Shown here piece by piece: positions 1 to 5,970 of a DNA stretch of 6,280 nt. The translations under genes were made by a program, and so were the position numbers. Origin of the DNA: Candidatus Aerophobota bacterium (GTDB lineage Bacteria > Aerophobota > Aerophobia > Aerophobales > B3-G15); the NCBI GenBank assembly GCA_030607765.1, contig JAUWJJ010000072.1:1-6280 (forward strand). The letters run 5' to 3'. The stretch's first letter is position 1. Each line of letters starts with the position of its first letter. Under the pieces are notes generated by a model. It saw only the letters and a list, made by a program, of their open reading frames with translations, was not told where the DNA came from and searched no databases.

Positions 1-1
1 A

Positions 2-748
2 AGTCAACTACTCTATATGGGATTGGTTGAGACTTGCCAGGTGATTCCACCAAAGGGGACAGTGGGGTATGATGAGCGACTTCTCAAGCTATATACCGAA
101 TATGATATAGAGAAAGCAAACAAGCTTTTAGATGAAATAGGACTGAAATGGGATAAAAATCATGAGTATCGGCTACGCCCTGATGGGAAACAACTAAGGT
201 TCGTAGATAGTGTCCTTATGGCCTGGCCGACTGGAAATGTAGAGGCACAAGAACTTATAAAGGGTTATTGGAAAAAGATAGGAATAAACATGGTGGTTAA
301 ACCTCTAGATACGAAGATATGGGTTACGAGAATAACCGGAGCAGAACATGATATAGCGAGTTATGCCTGTAACACAGGCTCACCTGGGTACCTTCCATTA
401 GGTAGTGCATCTATCTTCCCTCTTGACCAATATTATTACACTGCACCGATGTGGGGTCTTTTGTTTGCTACGGGTGGTAAATCAGGCGAAGAACCTCCTG
501 CAGAGGTAAAGCATTTGAGGAAAATTTATGAAGAAGTTATCGAAACTACTTCATCAGAAAGAAGGAATGAGTTGATAAGAGAGGCATTCAAAATTTATGT
601 CGAAAATCTCTTATGTATAGGGACTATCAGTAGACCTAAAGTAGAGGTATCCCTAGTAGTTAAAAACAGTTTTAGAAATTTACCCGCGGGGCCTTTATGT
701 GATGACCTCACCTTCTATCAGCCATCGACTTGGTTTTTTAAGAAATAG
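2..748 (+). CDS. ABC transporter family 5 substrate-binding protein, C-terminal part (5' truncated by window)
   Basis: This is the C-terminal 248 residues of an extracellular solute-binding protein of the family 5 (peptide/nickel/oligosaccharide, SBP_bac_5) type, which captures a ligand outside the membrane for an ABC importer. The frame is open to the window edge, so the ATG at position 17 is an internal methionine and the true start and signal peptide lie upstream. Family signs are the segment YDIEKANKLLDEIGLKW followed by RLRPDGK, a hallmark of the domain III hinge region, then LIKGYWKKIGINM, matching the usual 'W..iGi.v' strand. The ending PAGPLCDDLTFYQPSTWFFKK resembles the C-terminus of oligosaccharide-type members, where a plus-strand 'P..WF.KK' tail is common. 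The ligand cannot be read from sequence; the neighbouring glycoside hydrolases favour an oligosaccharide over a peptide (inference). Permease and ATPase genes are not in the window. The gene ends with TAG. Confidence 0.88.
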   Translation, partial: SQLLYMGLVETCQVIPPKGTVGYDERLLKLYTEYDIEKANKLLDEIGLKWDKNHEYRLRPDGKQLRFVDSVLMAWPTGNVEAQELIKGYWKKIGINMVVKPLDTKIWVTRITGAEHDIASYACNTGSPGYLPLGSASIFPLDQYYYTAPMWGLLFATGGKSGEEPPAEVKHLRKIYEEVIETTSSERRNELIREAFKIYVENLLCIGTISRPKVEVSLVVKNSFRNLPAGPLCDDLTFYQPSTWFFKK

Positions 749-1028
749 AATAAAGTGTAATAGCCTCTTTACTTAAAGTTTAGAAAAAAACAGAGGAAAG
801 GAAATTTGTTTATCCTTTCCTCTGTTAAGTATATAAGGTCATTTAATCCGTCATCAAGATATTTTGTCAAACCAGTGGATTGGTAAGGATTACCACGAGA
901 ATCTTCTATAGACGAAGAGAAAAAGTAAAAGTAATATTTACTTATAATGACTTGTAGGAATTCGATGAAAAATGTGCCGCAGTAAAGGTTTTGATAAATT
1001 TTAAACATCTTATACAAAGAGAAATAAT
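749..1028. other. Intergenic gap without a convincing gene
   Basis: These 280 bases separate the transporter gene from the first URO-D-like gene. The only clear structure is the inverted repeat at 789-826. A minus-strand open frame of 82 codons crosses the gap, but it begins at TTG, lacks a Shine-Dalgarno site, runs through the hairpin and has a low-complexity, Phe/Tyr-rich product, so I do not call it. The plus strand is broken by many stops. A TTGATA (991-996) and a TATACA (1011-1016) lie just before the next gene, but they are only 14 bases apart, too close for a normal sigma-70 promoter. Nothing else is recognisable. Confidence 0.6.
781..826 (-). terminator. Intrinsic terminator-like hairpin, T-tract on the minus strand
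   Basis: A perfect 14-bp inverted repeat, AACAGAGGAAAGGA (789-802) and TCCTTTCCTCTGTT (813-826), encloses a 10-base loop. On the minus strand the stem is followed directly by a run of seven or more T (complement of 783-790), the form of a rho-independent terminator. On the plus strand the stem is followed by AAGTATATAAGG, which has no T-tract, so efficient termination of the transporter transcript is doubtful. The hairpin lies about 40 bases past the transporter stop codon and could instead protect that mRNA's 3' end. No minus-strand gene that would need it is visible in the window. Confidence 0.55.
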
Positions 1029-2090
1029 ATGGATCTAGAATTCAAACCGGATTTTGAAGAAACAAGACAGCGATGGGCAGCATTTTGGAATGGTGAAAAA
1101 CTCGACCGTCCACTTGTGAGTATTGTGATACCCAAACCGGGTGTCGAACCTGTTGAAAAACCACCATATACTTCAGGTGCCGATGGGAATTTTAAGCCGG
1201 TTATTGATTAAATCCTCGGGTGGGCTAGCACTCATGAATTCATCGGAGAAGCTATTCCTTTCTTCCATATAGAATTTGGTCCTGACCATTTTTCTTCTCT
1301 GCTCGGTGCTAACCTAAAGTTTCACTCTGACAACAAGGGCACAAGTTGGTGCGTACCGTTTGTAAAAGATTGGGATGATGTACATATTCAGTTTCGTCCT
1401 GATTGCTTCTGGTACAAAAGAACTATAGAATTTATAAAAGCATTGCGCGCACGCTGTGATGGGAAACTATTGTTAGCAGGCCCAACGTTAGTAGCAGGAC
1501 TTGATTGCCTTGCAGCCATACGTGGTGTGGAGAATCTCCTGATGGATCTTCTTCTTGTTCCTGATAAAGTGGAAGCTGCATTGAAGGACGTGTGCTATGC
1601 ATATAAGGAAATTTTAGAGGCTCTATCGATAGAGCTCGGAGTTAAAGAATATGGAAACATAAACCGACATGGAATGTACAGCTTTGGGAAAATCAATGTG
1701 CCCCAGTGTGATTTTTCATGCATGATAAGCACAGAGATGTTTAAAAAATTTGAAGTGCCGTGCCTTATGCAGGAAGCAAAGATACTCAATTCTGTAGAAT
1801 ACCATCTTGATGGCCCAGGTGCACTTGTTCATCTACCAATTATCTGCAAGATTGCTAATATTGATGTTATCCAATGGGTTCCAGGCTCAGGAGAAGCGGA
1901 GAAAAAGGATTGGACAGAGTTATACAAGAAAATTGATAATTTTGGAAAGGGACAGATTTTAGGAGGTGATCAGGAGAGAATTAAACGTTTCTTAAAAGAG
2001 CTAAAATCCCGAAAACTCTTCTTTGTAACAGAAGCAAGGTCACGAAAAGAGGCCAAACACTTTCTGCGAGAACTTGAATTATACTGGTAA
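1029..2090 (+). pseudogene. URO-D-like (putative corrinoid methyltransferase superfamily) protein interrupted by one in-frame TAA
   Basis: One reading frame runs from ATG 1029 to TAA 2088-2090 (353 sense positions) and is broken only by TAA at 1209-1211 (codon 61). Reading across it, the sequence continues without a frame change as ILGWASTHEFIGEAIPFF and joins the later part smoothly, so this is one gene. The N-terminus (DFEETRQRWAAFWNGEKLDRPLV) is typical of a URO-D-related subgroup unlike HemE. Later landmarks are QCDFSCMIS near 226-234, YHLDGPGAL at 258-266 and QWVPGSG at 282-288, which line the end of the TIM barrel in this subgroup. Known relatives include methylcobalamin:CoM methyltransferases, but many members have no assigned reaction. 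The start is supported by an in-frame TAA at 1002 and by the family-like N-terminus; the ribosome site (AAAGAGA, 1017-1023) is weak. As it stands, translation would give a 60-residue fragment. Re-initiation at the next in-frame start candidate noted (TTG 1443) would lose part of the barrel. A nonsense mutation (for example CAA or AAA to TAA) or a sequence error is most likely. Confidence 0.8.
1209..1211 (+). other. Premature in-frame TAA (codon 61) in the URO-D-like gene
   Basis: TAA lies between codons for VID and ILGW of the same frame. No frameshift is needed to rejoin the parts. Other genes here end in TAA, so a reassigned code is unlikely, and pyrrolysine, known in methylamine methyltransferases, uses TAG and not TAA. 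Confidence 0.85.
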
Positions 2091-2139
2091 TAGATAAGAA
2101 AAAAATCAAAATATTCTGCTCTTTTTAGTAGAAGGATGC

Positions 2140-2160
2140 TATCTTTAAAAATATTTAAAG
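2140..2160. promoter_or_regulatory. Palindromic AT-rich site overlapping the ribosome site of the GH36-like gene (possible operator)
   Basis: CTTTAAA (2143-2149) and TTTAAAG (2154-2160) form an inverted repeat with a 4-base spacer, and the right arm runs into the Shine-Dalgarno sequence. The left part, TATCTTTAAA (2140-2149), recurs before the last gene at 5924-5933 and, inverted, at 5825-5834. A regulator-binding site or an RNA hairpin hiding the ribosome site are both possible. AT-rich palindromes of this size also arise by chance. Confidence 0.3.
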
Positions 2161-2163
2161 GAG
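2157..2163 (+). promoter_or_regulatory. Ribosome binding site of the GH36-like gene
   Basis: AAAGGAG sits 6 bases before ATG 2170, a near-ideal Shine-Dalgarno spacing that fixes the start of the hydrolase. Confidence 0.8.
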
Positions 2164-2169
2164 ATTTTT

Positions 2170-4545
2170 ATGATAAAGGCAGATAACAAAGGTTGTAGAT
2201 TGAATATTAATTGGGAAAAAGCTGATTGGTCTTACTGGACAAAAGGAAATTTTGGAATTAAGGAAGCTTCCTTTTCTTTAGAAATAAATGGATTCAAAGC
2301 TAATTTTTCTGAAGAGGAAAGGATAAAAATTTCCCATCAAGAATTGGAAATTAAAGACTGTATAGGATTTAAAAAACGTATTTTAATAAAGTCTATTCTT
2401 GCTAGGTTTAGCCTTGAATGGGAAATTTATTTTGATATCTATAAAAATAATTCCTTTATTATTTTAGGCTGTAGTTTTAAAAATTTATCTCCAGAGAGCA
2501 TAAATTTAGGAAAGTGTATTTTGTTAGAAGTTGATAAAGGGAAAGAAGGGAGACTTATTTTTGGAGATTCCTTTCAAAATGCCACATTTTTCTCTGAATC
2601 TGGCTGGCAGCTTAAAACTTTCGTTAAATCTTTAGAAAGTGATGAAGGAAAGCATATAAGCCAGACTATTGGGCATTTATATAATCCTGAGCTTCCTTTA
2701 GCTTTAAATACAAGTTTTGTGACATTTAATCGCGCAAAAACAGAGATAAAACTTGATTATGAAAGAAATAAGGGTATTCAAAAATTACAAGCTTATTGTA
2801 ATTTTGATGGCTATGCTCTTGGACCTGACAAAAAGATAGAAAGTGAAAAACTATTTATAGATTTAAGAAAGAATCCTTTTTCTTCTCTGGAAGAATGGGC
2901 TGATGTAGTAAATAAAATTTATAAACCGCAAATATGGAAACAACTCCCTGTAGGATGGTGGGGTTGGGCGGGTATTGATTGTTTCAAAGAAAAATCTTAT
3001 GAGGAAATTGTATTGGAGAATGTTTCAGCGATTGAGGAGAAATTAAATGGTTTTGGTCTACAGTATGCCTTTATTGTCGTAGGGAATCTCTGGAGGGATA
3101 TGCCAGGATATTGGTTAAAAGAAAATAAGAAAAGATTCCCTCTTGGTTTGAAGTGGTTAGTAAAGAAATTATCCAAATATAATTTAAAAATTGGTTTGTG
3201 GGTTGCTCCGTTTTGGGTTCCAGAAAGGCCTACGGAACTATTTGAAAAGATGAAAAATTGTTTTCTTAAGAAAGACGGAGATTTTCTTTATGATAATAAT
3301 GGATGGTCATATGGAGAATGGGCAGATCTCCCCAAAGAGAAGCGTCCTGGCTTTTATATTCTTGACCCCAGTCATCCCGGAACTTTGAAATGGTTGAGAG
3401 AAATATTTACCGAATATCGCAAAATAGGCATACGTTATTATATGATTGATTATTGGGCAGATGCATCTGGCTCTACTCCTGGAAGATATATTTATGACGA
3501 TTATTATGATAAAAATCTTATCAAAGGACCAGAAGTAATTCGAAAAGGACTTCAAGTAATTCGGGAAAATGTTGGCAAAGATACCTATCTTCTTAGTAGT
3601 ACTTCTCCTACACTTCAAGGTGTAGGTATTTTTGATGGCGTAAGGGTAGGTAGAGATTATGGGGAGGGAAGACCGAAGGGTTGGTCAAAAAGCTATTCAG
3701 ACAAAATATATGTTACAGAAAATTGGGAACTTCATAGGGAAGTATGTACGAATGCAGCCTCTTCCTATTTTACTCATAAGAAATTATATATTAATGATTC
3801 TATAAATGCTCTTGCTGTAGGTGAAAGTATTCCTCTTAACGAAGCTCAAATAAGTGTTACTCTTTTTGGAATTTGCGGAGGCCCTATGATGCTAAGCGAC
3901 AATATAGCAAGTATTAGTAAAGAAAGACTCTCTCTTATTAAGAAATGCCTACCGCGTTATGATGAAGTTGCTCATCCTGTTGATCTTTTTACTTCTATCT
4001 ATCCAAATGATTATCCAAAAATTTTTAATTTGCAAATTAATCGAGACTGGGGAAGTTGGACTGTTTTAGCTGTTTTTAATTTTGAGGAAAAGGAAAAGAA
4101 AATTGGGTTAAAAATAAAAGAATTAGGATTACAAAGGAAAAGATTTTATTTTCTTTATGAGTTCTGGACAGAAAAGTTAGAAGGATTAGTAAAAAATGAA
4201 TTTGAGATAAGAGTTCCAGCTTATTCTGTAAAACTATTTTCTATTCAAGAAAAAAGAGATTATCCCTGGATAATCTCAACAGATATGCATATTACTCAAG
4301 GAGGAGTAGAAATTGAGGAAGTAAACTGGCAACCTGAAAATAAGACTCTTATGGGCAAATGCCAAAGGCCAAAAGGAGAAAAAGGAAATTTAATTTTACA
4401 TATTCCTGATAACTTCAAAATTAGAGAAACAATAAATTGTAAACTGTGGCAAAAAGAGAAAATGATTTTAGGGATAAAAAAAATTGAGCTGGATTTTAAA
4501 AAGTCTTATGTTGACTGGAAAATAAGATTTGTGAACTCTCTGTAA
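2170..4545 (+). CDS. GH36-like glycoside hydrolase (alpha-galactosidase clan GH-D), cytoplasmic
   Basis: A 791-residue retaining glycosidase of the GH36 type, expected to release alpha-linked terminal sugars such as alpha-galactose; the exact substrate is not readable. Residues 1 to about 245 look like the N-terminal beta-supersandwich. The TIM barrel follows, from QLPVGWWGWAG (258-268) to about 595. KIGLWVAPFWV (340-350) is a barrel strand. Asp427 in YYMIDYWAD fits the catalytic nucleophile and Asp496 in GVRVGRDYG the acid/base; the 69-residue spacing is as expected for the family. YINDS (540-544) and GGPMMLSD (570-577) match the end of the barrel. A C-terminal beta domain ends near 692 (IRVPAYSVKLFSI), then an added beta-rich module starting near YPWIISTDMHITQGG (698-712), seen in some GH36-like proteins. 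No signal peptide, so it acts on imported substrate. It lies 67 bases before the intact URO-D-like gene, probably co-transcribed. Codon use is markedly more AT-rich than in the genes upstream. Confidence 0.85.
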   Translation: MIKADNKGCRLNINWEKADWSYWTKGNFGIKEASFSLEINGFKANFSEEERIKISHQELEIKDCIGFKKRILIKSILARFSLEWEIYFDIYKNNSFIILGCSFKNLSPESINLGKCILLEVDKGKEGRLIFGDSFQNATFFSESGWQLKTFVKSLESDEGKHISQTIGHLYNPELPLALNTSFVTFNRAKTEIKLDYERNKGIQKLQAYCNFDGYALGPDKKIESEKLFIDLRKNPFSSLEEWADVVNKIYKPQIWKQLPVGWWGWAGIDCFKEKSYEEIVLENVSAIEEKLNGFGLQYAFIVVGNLWRDMPGYWLKENKKRFPLGLKWLVKKLSKYNLKIGLWVAPFWVPERPTELFEKMKNCFLKKDGDFLYDNNGWSYGEWADLPKEKRPGFYILDPSHPGTLKWLREIFTEYRKIGIRYYMIDYWADASGSTPGRYIYDDYYDKNLIKGPEVIRKGLQVIRENVGKDTYLLSSTSPTLQGVGIFDGVRVGRDYGEGRPKGWSKSYSDKIYVTENWELHREVCTNAASSYFTHKKLYINDSINALAVGESIPLNEAQISVTLFGICGGPMMLSDNIASISKERLSLIKKCLPRYDEVAHPVDLFTSIYPNDYPKIFNLQINRDWGSWTVLAVFNFEEKEKKIGLKIKELGLQRKRFYFLYEFWTEKLEGLVKNEFEIRVPAYSVKLFSIQEKRDYPWIISTDMHITQGGVEIEEVNWQPENKTLMGKCQRPKGEKGNLILHIPDNFKIRETINCKLWQKEKMILGIKKIELDFKKSYVDWKIRFVNSL

Positions 4546-4596
4546 TTAAGGAAGAGGTAACAAGACCTGATTTATTGCCTTTCAAAGAGCTATATT

Positions 4597-4604
4597 AAAA
4601 GGAG
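4597..4604 (+). promoter_or_regulatory. Ribosome binding site of the second URO-D-like gene
   Basis: AAAAGGAG lies 8 bases before ATG 4613 and supports that start. The 67-base gap before it shows no clear promoter or terminator, in keeping with co-transcription with the hydrolase gene. Confidence 0.75.
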
Positions 4605-4612
4605 AAAATTTT

Positions 4613-5809
4613 ATGCTTCATGAATTAACACCTCGGGAGAGGATTGTTAAAGCTCTTAAAAGAAAAAAATCAGACAGGGTACCTAAGGATTTTTGGTGGA
4701 CCTATCAAATCGGTAAACTAATGGAAGAAAAAATAGGAGTTTTAGATCCCTTAGAATATTTTGGCTGCGAACAAAGATTGATTAGATGGTCTCCGACTAA
4801 AAAGAAAAGGGATTTTTCTACTTATTTAGGTAAATCATCATCTTCTTGGATTAACAAGAATCTTCTTGAGGTAAAAAATAATAAAAAAGGCGGATTGCCT
4901 CCTCTCAGTAGTGAGCAAGGAGGAGGGGAATGGGGGAAAGGGAAACCACCTTCTTCCCCTTTTGTTGATCAAGAATGGGGCGTGGGATACATTCCTACTG
5001 CTTCCAAGAATCCTCAATATGCTCATCTTTTTGGTTTTGTTTATCCTATGCGTAATCTAAGAACCATAAAAGAATTAAAGGAGTATCCTTTTAGTGATTA
5101 TAGTGCTAATTATCGTTATGAACATCTTAAACCACAAGTAAAAGAAGTTCATAAAAGAGGGTTATGTGCTACAGGTGCAATGCCTATGACTATATTTGAA
5201 GTTAGCTGGCAATTAACAGGAATGGATAAATTATTTTTTGATTTTGTGGAAAACAAGCCTTTTGCTAAATACTTATTGGATTGTATTACTGAAATGCGAA
5301 GATTTATGATTAAGCACTTCGCTGAAGCAGGAGTGGATCATATCCATTTAGGAGATGATATGGGCACTCAGCAAGGAATGTTGATGAGTTCTGAGATGTG
5401 GCGGGAATGGTTTAAAGAAAGGATGCGTAACATCATTTCTGTAGCTAAAAAGATCAACCCCGAGGTAATAATTTCTTATCATAGCGATGGGAATATAGAA
5501 AAAATAATTCCAGAGCTAATTGAGATTGGAATTGAAGTACTCAATCCAGTACAACCAGAGAGTATGGATCCGGCGAAGCTAAAAAGAAAGTATGGGGATA
5601 AGCTTGCTTTCTGGGGTACGATAGGAGGTCAAACTACTATGCCCTTTGGAACACCAGAGGAAGTAAAAAAAGAGGTAAGAGAAAGAATTAAAATAATAGG
5701 AAAAGGAGGAGGTTTGTTAATAGCTCCTGGCCACATGCTTCAGCCAGAGGTTCCTTGGGAAAATATTCTCGCCTTTTTTGAAGCTGTAGAAAAATACGGC
5801 AGATACTAA
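4613..5809 (+). CDS. URO-D-like family protein (putative methyltransferase/decarboxylase-fold enzyme), intact
   Basis: A 398-residue TIM-barrel protein of the uroporphyrinogen-decarboxylase superfamily. The N-terminus TPRERIVKALKRKKSDRVP (6-24) is the classic opening of the family, but the arginine-rich RQAGRY substrate loop of true HemE is missing, so a haem role is excluded. Barrel landmarks are DHIHLGDDMG (242-251), YHSDGNI (289-295), LNPVQPESMD, AFWGTIGGQ and APGHMLQPEVPWENI near 371-385. In corrinoid/CoM methyltransferases the zinc site uses His-x-Cys plus a later Cys. Here the corresponding places read His290-Ser-Asp292 and Gly-His374, so a Cys-based zinc site is not evident, although His/Asp could still bind a metal (inference). 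Residues about 91-117 form a Gly/Pro/Ser-rich insertion that looks foreign to the fold (see separate entry). The reaction is unknown; a link to the sugar released by the upstream hydrolase is suggested by position only. It differs clearly from the interrupted paralogue at 1029-2090, so the two are not recent duplicates. Confidence 0.82.
   Translation: MLHELTPRERIVKALKRKKSDRVPKDFWWTYQIGKLMEEKIGVLDPLEYFGCEQRLIRWSPTKKKRDFSTYLGKSSSSWINKNLLEVKNNKKGGLPPLSSEQGGGEWGKGKPPSSPFVDQEWGVGYIPTASKNPQYAHLFGFVYPMRNLRTIKELKEYPFSDYSANYRYEHLKPQVKEVHKRGLCATGAMPMTIFEVSWQLTGMDKLFFDFVENKPFAKYLLDCITEMRRFMIKHFAEAGVDHIHLGDDMGTQQGMLMSSEMWREWFKERMRNIISVAKKINPEVIISYHSDGNIEKIIPELIEIGIEVLNPVQPESMDPAKLKRKYGDKLAFWGTIGGQTTMPFGTPEEVKKEVRERIKIIGKGGGLLIAPGHMLQPEVPWENILAFFEAVEKYGRY
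4883..4963 (+). repeat. Candidate palindromic G/C-rich element inserted in frame in the URO-D-like gene
   Basis: This segment encodes a low-complexity peptide (GGLPPLSSEQGGGEWGKGK, then PPSSPF), which breaks between KNLLEV and VDQEWGVGY, two stretches that look continuous in related proteins. The DNA is far richer in G and C runs than the rest of the gene and has inverted arms: CCTCCTC (4898-4904) with GAGGAGG (4920-4926), and AAGGCGG (4887-4893) with CCACCTT (4946-4952, one G-T pair). The pattern resembles the short 'PP...GG.GG' palindromic repeats scattered in some bacterial genomes. Exact ends are uncertain. Confidence 0.5.
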
Positions 5810-5958
5810 GCTTCAAAAATGATATTTAAAGATAAGAAATAGGAAGAGACTATAATTTACTATCTGAGAAAGAGTAGGGAAAAGAATAAATATATTTTTT
5901 CCCCTTATGTATTTAAATTAATGTATCTTTAAAAAATATGTATTCATTAAGCAAATAC
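5810..5958. other. Intergenic gap, AT-rich, with repeated TATCTTTAAA motif
   Basis: This AT-rich gap contains TATCTTTAAA at 5924-5933 and its inverted copy at 5825-5834, about 90 bases apart. A weak hairpin, GGGAAAA (5877-5883) with TTTTCCC (5897-5903), lies between them; it has no T-tract after it and is a poor terminator. The gap is longer than the 67 bases before the previous gene, so the last gene may have its own promoter here, but I see no convincing -35/-10 pair. Confidence 0.4.
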
Positions 5959-5966
5959 GAGGAGGT
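5959..5966 (+). promoter_or_regulatory. Strong ribosome binding site of the last gene
   Basis: GAGGAGGT is a near-perfect anti-16S match, 4 bases before ATG 5971. It is the strongest Shine-Dalgarno site in the window and shows that the truncated frame that follows is a real gene. Confidence 0.8.
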
Positions 5967-5970
5967 AAAA

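Noticed and set aside
991..1016. Sigma-70 promoter TTGATA / TATACA before the first URO-D-like gene
   Set aside because: The spacer is 14 bases, outside the usual 16-18, and the region is AT-rich enough for chance matches.
769..1017. 82-codon minus-strand open frame in the gap after the transporter gene
   Set aside because: It starts at TTG without a Shine-Dalgarno site, its 3' end is the hairpin sequence itself, and the product is low-complexity with no recognisable family.
1209..1211. Pyrrolysine or selenocysteine recoding at the internal stop
   Set aside because: The codon is TAA, whereas pyrrolysine uses TAG and selenocysteine uses TGA. No recoding stem-loop is evident after it.
1595..1789. 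Minus-strand open frame opposite the first URO-D-like gene
   Set aside because: It lies wholly inside a family-matching plus-strand frame; an antisense shadow.
2114..2133. Possible terminator hairpin after the first URO-D-like gene (TTCTGCT / AGTAGAA)
   Set aside because: Only 7 pairs including one G-T, and no T-tract after the stem.
3307..3618. 103-codon minus-strand open frame opposite the GH36-like gene
   Set aside because: It overlaps the catalytic core of the hydrolase and has no ribosome site or recognisable product.
4838..5026. Minus-strand open frame opposite the second URO-D-like gene
   Set aside because: It is a shadow of the plus-strand gene, kept open in part by the G/P-rich insertion.
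4613..5809. True uroporphyrinogen decarboxylase (hemE)
   Set aside because: The RQAGRY loop is missing, other key residues differ, and the gene sits among sugar hydrolases and not haem genes.
5877..5903. Possible terminator after the second URO-D-like gene (GGGAAAA / TTTTCCC)
   Set aside because: Short AT-rich stem with a 13-base loop and no T-tract after it.
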